A stretch of 14,876 nucleotides of DNA from contig DATLQD010000186.1 of assembly GCA_035535315.1 (NCBI GenBank), positions 1 to 14,876 of the forward strand. The letters are read 5' to 3'. The position numbers and the translations under genes were made by a program. Source of the DNA: DASQGA01 sp035535315. Its GTDB lineage: Bacteria > Actinomycetota > Thermoleophilia > Gaiellales > Gaiellaceae. Of the stretch, positions 5,971 to 11,586 are shown one piece after another. Below the pieces are notes generated by a model. The model worked only from the letters and a program-made list of their open reading frames with translations, had not been told where the DNA came from and ran no database searches. Each line of letters opens with the position of its first letter. Position 1 is the first letter of the stretch.

Positions 5971-8025
5971 CTACGACGCCTTCGCCTCCTCGCGCTCGCG
6001 CCTGACCTGTTCGACGATCCGTTCGGCAACGTGAGCAGGCACCTCTTCGTACCGGAGGAAGGAGACCGAGTAGTCGCCACGACCGCCGGTCATCGACGTG
6101 AGCGACTGCGAGTACGTGAGGACCTCGGACATCGGCACCTCGGCGCGGATCAGTGTCATGCCGCCTCGGGCGTCCATCCCCTGAAGCCTTCCTCGCCGGG
6201 AGTTCAAGTCACCGTTCACGGTCCCGACGCTCTCGTCGGGAACGGTCGCCTCGAGCTGCATGATGGGCTCGAGAAGAACAGGATCTGCCTTCTCGTACGC
6301 GGCCTTGAACGCCATCGAGCCCGCGATCTTGAACGCCATCTCGGAGGAGTCGACGGTGTGGTACGAGCCGTCCACGAGTGTCACGCGCACACCCTGGACC
6401 GGGGCGCCCGCGAGCTCACCGTGCACCATTGCCTCCTGGATCCCCTTGTCGACCGCGGGCCGGAAGCTCTGCGGGACGACGCCACCGACGATCTTGTCGA
6501 CGAACTCGTAGCCGACACGGCCCTCGAGGGGCTCGAGGACGATGTGGCAATCGCCGAACTGGCCCCGACCGCCGGTCTGCTTCTTGTAGCGCCCTTGCGC
6601 CCGCGACTCCTTGCGAATCGTCTCGAGGTATGGAACGCGCGGCGGCTGCAGTTCGACGTCGACGCCGAAGCGCCGCTTCATACGCTCCACGGCGACCTCG
6701 ACGTGCATCTGGCTCATGCCCGCGAGGAGCTGTTCTCCCGTCTGTTCGTCGCGGCGCAGGACGAGCGTCTGGTCCTCCTCGGCGAGCCGCCGGAGGGCCT
6801 GGCCCATCTTCTCCTCGTCCCCCTTTGCCTTGGGCGTAATCGCGAAGCTCATAACGGGCTGCGGGAGGTCGAGGCTCGGGAGCTCGACCGGCTGGTCCTC
6901 CGAAAGGAGTAGATCGCCGGTTGCAGTCTCCTTCAGCTTCGCGACGGCCCCGATGTCGCCGGCTTCGAACGCCTCCGTCGACGTGTGATCCTTGCCCTGG
7001 AGCTCCAGGAGCTGGCCGACTCTCTCCTTACTTCGAGTGCGGGCGTTCAGTAGCGTCGAGTCGCCCTTCAGCTGGCCGGAGAGGACCCGGAACAGCGTGA
7101 TGCGCCCGGCGAAGGGGTCCGCGAGGGTCTTGAAGACGAAAGCAGACGTGCCGCCATTCGACTGCGCGATCTCCAGCGGCTTCTTGGCCGGTGACGGGAC
7201 GCCTTCGACAAGGAGGTCGAGGAGAGCGGCCGCGCCGAGATTCTTCGTGGCGGCGCCGCATGCCACCGGGAACAGCTCTCCACGGGCGACGGCGTTCTTC
7301 AGCGCTCCGGCGAGCTCGTCACCGGTGATCTCCTCCCCCTCGAGGTAGCGCTCCATCACCTTCTCGTCTGTCTCGACGACCGCGTCGACCAGCTCCTCGC
7401 GATACTCGGCCGCCTGCGCGGCAAGCTCGTTGGGAATTTCTTTCGGCTCGCCTTCCTTCTCGCCCTCGGGCGAGTCGTAGGCCCGCATGTGGAGCAGGTC
7501 GACGACGCCCGAGAGCTCGTGTTCCTGACCGATCGGAATCTCGATTGCAATGCACCGCTCGGAGAGCTGCGCGCGCAGCTGCTCATACGTCCCGAAGAAG
7601 TCGGCCCGCTCGCGGTCGAGCATGTTGACCAGGATGAGCCTGGAGATCCCGAGCTCGTTGCAACGCTCCCAGGACCGGGTGGTCTGCACCTCCACCCCAG
7701 CGACCGCGCTGACGACGACGATCGCGCCCTCGACCACGTGCAGCGCGGCGATTGTGTCAGCCTGGAATCCAGGGTCGCCGGGCGTGTCGAGGATGTTGAT
7801 CTTCCGCCCCTGCCACTCGAGATGGCAGAGGGAGGCGGCAAGCGACATCTGGCGCTTGTGCTCCTCCTCTTCCCAGTCGGACACCGTCGTCTGTTGCTCG
7901 ACCGTCCCGAGCCGGTTGACCGCGCCCCCCTGGAAGAGCAACGCCTCGACGAGCGAGGTCTTGCCGGTGCCTCGGTGACCGATGATCGCGACGTTGCGGA
8001 TCTTGCTCGGCTCGTATGAGGTCAT
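5971..8025 (-). CDS. Elongation factor G-like GTPase (EF-G2 type)
   Basis: This 684-residue protein has the EF-G domain order: GTPase (1-280), domain II (about 290-370), III (390-455), IV (460-590, with KKQTGGRGQFGD) and V (about 585-670). The P-loop GHRGTGKTS (16-24) is intact. The switch II motif, DTPGHVDF in canonical EF-G, reads DTPGDPGF (80-87), so the catalytic His is Asp84. The G4 motif NKxD reads NMLD (134-137). These changes place it with the EF-G2/FusA2-like paralogues, not with the main translocase; mycobacterial EF-G2 is known to bind nucleotide with little or no ribosome-stimulated GTPase activity. The ATG at 8025 has no Shine-Dalgarno site, and a TAGACT box lies 9 nt before it. 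The gene sits between the sigma factor gene and the zinc-ribbon gene on the same strand. Confidence 0.93.
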   Translation of the reverse strand: MTSYEPSKIRNVAIIGHRGTGKTSLVEALLFQGGAVNRLGTVEQQTTVSDWEEEEHKRQMSLAASLCHLEWQGRKINILDTPGDPGFQADTIAALHVVEGAIVVVSAVAGVEVQTTRSWERCNELGISRLILVNMLDRERADFFGTYEQLRAQLSERCIAIEIPIGQEHELSGVVDLLHMRAYDSPEGEKEGEPKEIPNELAAQAAEYREELVDAVVETDEKVMERYLEGEEITGDELAGALKNAVARGELFPVACGAATKNLGAAALLDLLVEGVPSPAKKPLEIAQSNGGTSAFVFKTLADPFAGRITLFRVLSGQLKGDSTLLNARTRSKERVGQLLELQGKDHTSTEAFEAGDIGAVAKLKETATGDLLLSEDQPVELPSLDLPQPVMSFAITPKAKGDEEKMGQALRRLAEEDQTLVLRRDEQTGEQLLAGMSQMHVEVAVERMKRRFGVDVELQPPRVPYLETIRKESRAQGRYKKQTGGRGQFGDCHIVLEPLEGRVGYEFVDKIVGGVVPQSFRPAVDKGIQEAMVHGELAGAPVQGVRVTLVDGSYHTVDSSEMAFKIAGSMAFKAAYEKADPVLLEPIMQLEATVPDESVGTVNGDLNSRRGRLQGMDARGGMTLIRAEVPMSEVLTYSQSLTSMTGGRGDYSVSFLRYEEVPAHVAERIVEQVRREREEAKAS

Positions 8026-8034
8026 GGAGGGGCG

Positions 8035-8040
8035 AGTCTA
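8035..8040 (-). promoter_or_regulatory. Possible -10 box before the EF-G2-like gene
   Basis: TAGACT on the minus strand ends 9 nt before the ATG. With the usual start distance the mRNA would carry only about 3 nt of leader, which fits the missing Shine-Dalgarno site. No good -35 box is visible. Confidence 0.35.
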
Positions 8041-8071
8041 GCGACTGCCCGGCCTAGCGTTGACGCTAGAC
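8036..8071 (-). repeat. Mutually exclusive hairpins between sigma factor and EF-G2-like genes
   Basis: GTCTAGCG (8036-8043) is the exact reverse complement of CGCTAGAC (8064-8071). Inside this, CTAGCG (8054-8059) pairs with CGCTAG (8064-8069) around the loop TTGA. The right-hand arm can pair with only one partner at a time, and it overlaps the TAG stop codon of the sigma factor gene. This looks like an mRNA switch or a partial terminator, but no T-tract follows. Confidence 0.45.
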
Positions 8072-8854
8072 GTCGACCGCGGCACGCTGAGCCCCGCCGC
8101 CCAGGCGAGCCTTGAGCCTCAGGATCGCCTTCGTGTGGAGCTGGGAGACGCGAGACTCCGTCACCCCGAGCACCTCCCCGATCTCACGCAAGGTGAGCTC
8201 TTCGTAGTAGTACAGCGTCACCACGAGCTTCTCCCGCTCCGGCAGTCGTGCGATCGCCTCTCCAAGGGCCTCGCGGAGCTCCGTCTGGGACATGGCCGCC
8301 TGGGGCTCGGGTGCGTCCGGATCCTCGAGCGTGTCGATCAAGGCGACCGGGTCGCCGCTCACCGAGCTCGTCCAGAGCTCGTCGAGGGCGGCGATCGAGG
8401 AGCGGGAGATCTCGAGCAGCGACTCCTGGAACTCCTCCTCGGTGATGCCCAGCTTCCCGGCGATCTCCTCGTCGTTTGGCGCCCGCATCATCTTCCGTTC
8501 GAGCTCGGCGATCGCGCGCTCGATATCGCGCGCCCGTGCGCGGACCGAGCGCGGAACCCAGTCCATCGAACGGAGCTCGTCGATGATCGAGCCCTTGATG
8601 CGCGAGATCGCGTAGGTCTCGAACTTGATGTCCCGCTCCGGGTCGAACCGCTCGATGGCGCCGATCAGGCCAAGCAGCCCGTACGAGACGAGGTCACCCT
8701 CCTCGACATGCGCCGGCAGCCCGCTCCCCAACCGGCCTGCGACGTACTTGACGAGCGGCGCGTAGGTGAGGATGAGCCTGTCGCGCAGCACCCGGTCGCC
8801 GTTCCGCTTGAACTGCCGCCAGAGCGCCTGCGTGTCCTCCTGACGTTCGACCAC
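8066..8854 (-). CDS. WhiG/FliA-type sigma-70 factor
   Basis: This 262-residue RNA polymerase sigma factor has regions 2, 3 and 4. Region 2 (about 28-100) holds LVKYVAGRLGSGLPAHVEEG, SYGLLGLIGAIERFDPERDI and KFETYAISRIKGSIIDELRS, followed by DWVPRSVR, typical of the FliA/WhiG group. Region 3 is near 125-150 (APNDEEIAGKLGITEEEF). Region 4 (204-250) contains LPEREKLVV and the helix-turn-helix LTLREIGEVLGVTESRVSQL. It would direct a motility-, sporulation- or development-type regulon; no such genes are in view, and no anti-sigma gene is adjacent. The GTG at 8854 lacks a Shine-Dalgarno site but follows a TATGCT box by 6 nt, so the mRNA may begin at the start codon itself. The EF-G2-like gene follows after 40 nt. 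Confidence 0.93.
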   Translation of the reverse strand: MVERQEDTQALWRQFKRNGDRVLRDRLILTYAPLVKYVAGRLGSGLPAHVEEGDLVSYGLLGLIGAIERFDPERDIKFETYAISRIKGSIIDELRSMDWVPRSVRARARDIERAIAELERKMMRAPNDEEIAGKLGITEEEFQESLLEISRSSIAALDELWTSSVSGDPVALIDTLEDPDAPEPQAAMSQTELREALGEAIARLPEREKLVVTLYYYEELTLREIGEVLGVTESRVSQLHTKAILRLKARLGGGAQRAAVDV

Positions 8855-8860
8855 GTGCAG

Positions 8861-8866
8861 AGCATA
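8861..8866 (-). promoter_or_regulatory. Possible -10 box giving a leaderless sigma factor mRNA
   Basis: TATGCT on the minus strand lies exactly 6 nt before the GTG start, which would put the transcription start on the start codon. No clear -35 is seen. It lies in the 34-nt gap behind the small membrane protein gene. Confidence 0.35.
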
Positions 8867-8888
8867 CGGCGCGCAGATGCTTGACCCT

Positions 8889-9062
8889 CTAGCGCAGTGC
8901 TCGAAAGGCCTGCTCGCCCAGCCAGAGTGCTAGGAGACCTGCGGCGGCCGCGATGATCCAGGCTCCTCCCCCGGCACGGGCCGCCCAGACCGCCATGCCC
9001 GCGAAGCACGCCGCAAGGAGCAGGAAAAGCGCTCCCAGAGAGGGTCTGCGAGCTCGTGCCAC
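8889..9062 (-). CDS. 57-residue two-helix membrane protein
   Basis: Starting at the GTG at 9062 and ending at TAG 8891-8889, this short frame encodes a basic N-terminus (VARARRPS, first residue read as Met). Two hydrophobic segments follow, about residues 9-28 (LGALFLLLAACFAGMAVWAA) and 34-48 (AWIIAAAAGLLALWL), then a tail GEQAFRALR. Third codon positions are almost all G or C, as in real genes of this genome. It ends 34 nt before the sigma factor start, same strand. There is no Shine-Dalgarno site; a TAGACT box lies 7 nt upstream of the GTG. Function unknown. Its place before the sigma factor suggests a membrane sensor or partner, but this is speculation. Confidence 0.65.
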   Translation of the reverse strand: MARARRPSLGALFLLLAACFAGMAVWAARAGGGAWIIAAAAGLLALWLGEQAFRALR

Positions 9063-9069
9063 GAGCCGG

Positions 9070-9075
9070 AGTCTA
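9070..9075 (-). promoter_or_regulatory. Possible -10 box of the small membrane protein gene
   Basis: TAGACT on the minus strand, 7 nt before the GTG at 9062, would give a leaderless transcript covering this gene and probably the sigma factor and EF-G2-like genes. No convincing -35 box. Confidence 0.35.
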
Positions 9076-9098
9076 GAGAGGCCGTCGAAGTACCGGGC

Positions 9099-9104
9099 TA
9101 CACT
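9099..9104 (+). promoter_or_regulatory. -10 box of tRNA-Trp promoter
   Basis: TACACT lies 10 nt before the first base of the tRNA, the same distance as the TATGAT box of tRNA-Gly. The -35 region (GAGAGG near 9076) is poor. Confidence 0.4.
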
Positions 9105-9114
9105 GTTCGAGCCG

Positions 9115-9187
9115 AGGGCCGTAGCTCAATTGGCAGAGCACCGGTCTCCAAAACCGGGGGTTGAGAGTTCGAGTCTCTCCGGCCCTG
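9115..9187 (+). tRNA. tRNA-Trp (anticodon CCA)
   Basis: A 73-nt cloverleaf: acceptor AGGGCCG pairs with CGGCCCT over seven positions. The anticodon arm CCGGT/ACCGG carries the loop CTCCAAA, giving anticodon CCA. The T arm is GAGAG-TTCGAGT-CTCTC. The discriminator base is G, as usual for tryptophan tRNAs. The next bases are TAA, so CCA is added after transcription. No secE or nusG gene follows, unlike in many bacteria. Confidence 0.97.
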
Positions 9188-9194
9188 TAAGAGA

Positions 9195-9222
9195 AAGCCC
9201 CGCTCAAACGGGGCTTTTGTTC
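9195..9222 (+). terminator. Bidirectional intrinsic terminator
   Basis: AAGCCCCG (9195-9202) and CGGGGCTT (9209-9216) form an 8-bp stem with a 6-nt loop. TTGTT follows on the plus strand. On the minus strand the stem is followed by TCTCTT, so the same hairpin can end the tRNA-Trp transcript from the left and the cupin transcript from the right. Confidence 0.85.
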
Positions 9223-9235
9223 TCGTTTCGGCAGC

Positions 9236-9589
9236 TCACGTGGTCGGCGAGTCGTTCAGCCACTCGGTGATCATGCGACCAGCGGCGTGGATGCAGACGA
9301 TTTCGAGGCGCTCTGGGCCGAGGTTCCGGAAGCAATGCGGAGTATTGGGCTCGACGACGACGACGTCGCCGGGCCCGGCCTCGATCTCTACCTCATCGGC
9401 GGTAACGAGTGCTCGGCCGGCGCGAACAACCCAGGTCTCCGCATAGGGGTGCAGGTGCAAGCCCGGGCCTTGGCCGGGCTCGTTGTCGACGAGCAAGAAC
9501 GAGATCCCGGCGCCGTGCGCCTCGCCCTGAAACTCGATTGTCCGGTTGGGGCTAGGCGGGAGATCCTTTTGCCTGATGACGTGGAACAT
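9236..9589 (-). CDS. Small single-domain cupin
   Basis: This 117-residue protein is a cupin (double-stranded beta-barrel). Motif 1 is GLHLHPYAETWVVRAGRA (43-60), with metal ligands H45, H47 and E51. Motif 2 is PGDVVVVEPNTPHCFRN (73-89), with H85. All four usual ligands are present, so it should bind Fe, Mn or Zn. Such proteins act as small dioxygenases, isomerases or ligand sensors; the substrate is unknown. The ATG at 9589 lies 4 nt after the stop of the MFS exporter gene, with a GGAGG 12 nt upstream, so the pair is one operon. Co-transcription suggests it modifies or senses what the exporter carries (inference). Confidence 0.9.
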   Translation of the reverse strand: MFHVIRQKDLPPSPNRTIEFQGEAHGAGISFLLVDNEPGQGPGLHLHPYAETWVVRAGRALVTADEVEIEAGPGDVVVVEPNTPHCFRNLGPERLEIVCIHAAGRMITEWLNDSPTT

Positions 9590-9593
9590 GGCT

Positions 9594-11057
9594 CTAGCAT
9601 GCCTCCGCGGCCGCCGGGGTGCCGACCGCTTGTTCGCTTTCGTGTGCCGGGGCGGAGACCGCGGTGCGGAGAAACACGGCGCTCACCACGGCCGCCGCAA
9701 CGGCGAAGACAGCGGCGACGAGGAAGGCGACGTGGTAGCCGCCGTTCAGCGCGACGAGCGCGTTGTCGCCGGAGGCGAGCAGGCTGTCCGAGCGGGAGGC
9801 GGCGAGGCTGGCGAGGACTGCGAGCCCGAGCGCCCCGCCCATCATGAATGCGGTGTTGACGATCCCCGAGGCGAGCCCGGCTTCGCTCTGCTCGACCCCG
9901 CTCATCGCTGCAAGCAGCATTGGGTTGAACGCCATGCCGGCTCCGAAGCCGAGCAGGATCATGCTTGGGAGAACATCGACGGCGAAGCTCCCATCGACCG
10001 GAGCCCGCGCGAAGAGGACGAGCCCGACTGCAGACAGCAGCAGGCCCGTTGCCAACGGCATCCTGAAGCCGAACCGCATTACGAGCTTGGCGGAGAGGCC
10101 GAGTGAGAACGCCGCCATGATCAGGTTGGCCGGTAGAAAACCGAGGCCGACCTGCAGCGGGCTGTACCCGAGCACCAGCTGGAGATAGAGAGCGGAGAGG
10201 AAGAACCAGGCGAACATGGCCGCTGCCCACAGGACGCCGACCACGTTGGCAGTCGCGACATTGCGAAGGCGGAAGAGCCCGAGCGGCATGAGCGGGGAGC
10301 GAGCCCGAGTCTCGATCCCGAGAAAGAGCGCCAGCAGCACAGCCGCCGCGCCGAGCAGGCCGAGGGTCTGAACCGAGGTCCAGCCTGCCTGGTTGCCGTT
10401 CACGATCGCGTAGACCGCGAGCATCAACGACGTCGTCACGGTCACGGCGCCGGCTACGTCGAGACGCCCCGCGGCTGCCTGGCGGCCGCCCCCGGGAAGC
10501 AGGGCGAGGCAAAGCGCGAAGACGACGACACCGACCGGCAGGTTGACGAGGAAGATCCAGTGCCAGCTGAGCACATCAGTGAGAACGCCTCCGAGCAGCA
10601 CGCCAATGCTCCCGCCGCCGGCGGCGACGAAGCCGATCACCCCCATCGCCTTCGCCCGCTCGGCCGGCTCGGTGAACAGGGTCATGATCAGCGAGAGGGC
10701 GACCACCGCCACGACAGCGCCACCGAGGCCCTGCACAGCCCGTGCCCCGACGAGGAACGCCTGCGAGCTCGCCAGGCCGCAGGCGAGAGAGGCCGCCGTG
10801 AAGAGCCCGATCCCGATCAGGAACAGCCGGCGGTGGCCGAAGAGGTCGCCCAGTCGCCCACCGAGCAAGAGGAAGCCGCCGAAGGTGAGCAGGTAAGCGT
10901 TCACGACCCAGGCGAGCGAAGTCTCGGAGAAACCGAGATCGGCTCGGATCGACGGCAGCGCGACGTTCACGATCGTCGTGTCGAGGACGATCATCAGGTC
11001 GCCGAGGCAGAGGACGATGAGCGCGAGCCAGCGGGTGCGATTGTCGGTGATGGTCAT
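9594..11057 (-). CDS. MFS drug exporter, DHA2 (EmrB/QacA) type
   Basis: This 487-residue inner-membrane protein fits the 14-helix DHA2 group of proton-driven multidrug exporters. Visible motifs are D1 LDTTIVNVALPSI (25-37), motif A GGRLGDLFGHRR (66-77), the AVQGLGGA helix (107-114), the exporter-type motif C region GSIGVLLGGVLTD (149-161), and SWHWIFLVNLPVG (164-176). The ATG at 11057 is preceded by AAGGA about 9 nt away. Upstream, on the same strand, lies one copy of the GATGARTT-N13-CGGTCT motif (11128-11102), giving a leader of about 40 nt. The cupin gene follows 4 nt after the stop. No TetR- or MarR-type regulator gene is adjacent, unusual for this family and consistent with control by a sigma factor instead. 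Confidence 0.93.
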   Translation of the reverse strand: MTITDNRTRWLALIVLCLGDLMIVLDTTIVNVALPSIRADLGFSETSLAWVVNAYLLTFGGFLLLGGRLGDLFGHRRLFLIGIGLFTAASLACGLASSQAFLVGARAVQGLGGAVVAVVALSLIMTLFTEPAERAKAMGVIGFVAAGGGSIGVLLGGVLTDVLSWHWIFLVNLPVGVVVFALCLALLPGGGRQAAAGRLDVAGAVTVTTSLMLAVYAIVNGNQAGWTSVQTLGLLGAAAVLLALFLGIETRARSPLMPLGLFRLRNVATANVVGVLWAAAMFAWFFLSALYLQLVLGYSPLQVGLGFLPANLIMAAFSLGLSAKLVMRFGFRMPLATGLLLSAVGLVLFARAPVDGSFAVDVLPSMILLGFGAGMAFNPMLLAAMSGVEQSEAGLASGIVNTAFMMGGALGLAVLASLAASRSDSLLASGDNALVALNGGYHVAFLVAAVFAVAAAVVSAVFLRTAVSAPAHESEQAVGTPAAAEAC

Positions 11058-11101
11058 CGGACTGTTCCTTTCGGTGCGTTCGTGATCGGTTTCAGTGGTT
11101 T

Positions 11102-11128
11102 AGACCGCACCGGGTGCCCGAATTCATC
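11102..11128 (-). promoter_or_regulatory. ECF-type promoter motif, copy C (MFS-cupin)
   Basis: On the minus strand GATGAATT (11128-11121), 13 nt, CGGTCT (11107-11102). It points at the MFS exporter, with the CGGTCT element 44 nt before its ATG. It is back-to-back with copy A, the two upstream elements being 11 bp apart. Confidence 0.65.
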
Positions 11129-11139
11129 GTGGGCGAGCC

Positions 11140-11166
11140 GATGAGTTTTCGTCCTCCCCACGGTCT
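11140..11166 (+). promoter_or_regulatory. ECF-type promoter motif, copy A (STAS gene)
   Basis: GATGAGTT (11140-11147), 13 nt, CGGTCT (11161-11166). Only 8 nt separate it from the ATG at 11175, so the STAS mRNA would be leaderless or nearly so. Divergent from copy C. Confidence 0.7.
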
Positions 11167-11174
11167 GTCTCTAG

Positions 11175-11528
11175 ATGGCCGCCGCCCGTGCGCCGCAGAC
11201 GATCGCCTTCGCCGTGTACGGCCCCATCGCCCGCGCCGACCTGCCTGGACTATGCGAGCGGGTCTGCGGGTTGCTGGACAGGAGCCGCCCCGACGTCGCT
11301 CTCTGCGATGCAACCGGAGTGGAGGCCGACGCAGTGACGGTGGACGCACTCGCGCGGCTTCAGCTCGCCGCCCAGCGCTACGGCTGCCAGGTTCGGCTAC
11401 GTCATGCGTCGAGCGAGCTCCGAGATCTAATCGGCTTCATGGGGCTTCGCGACGTAGTGCCGGAGTCTCCAAGTGGAGTCCAGGAGCCTAGTAGTCTGGA
11501 ACCCGGGAATCGATCGGCGGACAGATGA
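11175..11528 (+). CDS. STAS-domain protein, anti-sigma antagonist-like
   Basis: This 117-residue protein fits the STAS fold of anti-anti-sigma factors: strand TIAFAVYGPI (9-18), helix ADLPGLCERVCGLLDR (21-36), strand VALCDATGV (41-49), helix VTVDALARLQLAAQRYG (54-70), strand QVRLRHAS (72-79), helix SELRDLIGFMGL (80-91). The usual phospho-acceptor segment (DSSG-like) reads ADAVTVDA, so the classic Ser is missing; T55 is the nearest candidate. The last 20 residues look disordered. The ATG at 11175 has no Shine-Dalgarno site and lies 8 nt behind a promoter-like motif. No anti-sigma kinase gene is visible nearby. It may act as a partner-switch protein for a distant kinase or have another binding role. 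Confidence 0.8.
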   Translation: MAAARAPQTIAFAVYGPIARADLPGLCERVCGLLDRSRPDVALCDATGVEADAVTVDALARLQLAAQRYGCQVRLRHASSELRDLIGFMGLRDVVPESPSGVQEPSSLEPGNRSADR

Positions 11529-11550
11529 GTTTTTGTACTTCAGCCGGTCT
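11524..11550 (+). promoter_or_regulatory. ECF-type promoter motif, copy B (MmpL gene)
   Basis: GATGAGTT (11524-11531), 13 nt, CGGTCT (11545-11550). The upstream element contains the TGA stop codon of the STAS gene (11526-11528). The expected start near 11557 leaves a leader of about 30 nt holding AAAGGGG, 7 nt before the MmpL ATG. Confidence 0.7.
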
Positions 11551-11586
11551 GTATTGAAACTTGAAGCGACCTAAAGGGGCAACCCA

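Noticed and set aside
6031..6912. Plus-strand frame of 293 codons
   Set aside because: Antisense shadow of the EF-G2-like gene.
8060..8884. Plus-strand frame of 274 codons
   Set aside because: Antisense to the sigma factor gene, which has unambiguous regions 2-4.
9388..10512. Minus-strand frame of 374 codons
   Set aside because: It is a shifted frame within the cupin and MFS exporter genes on the same strand; it is Arg-rich and has no domain.
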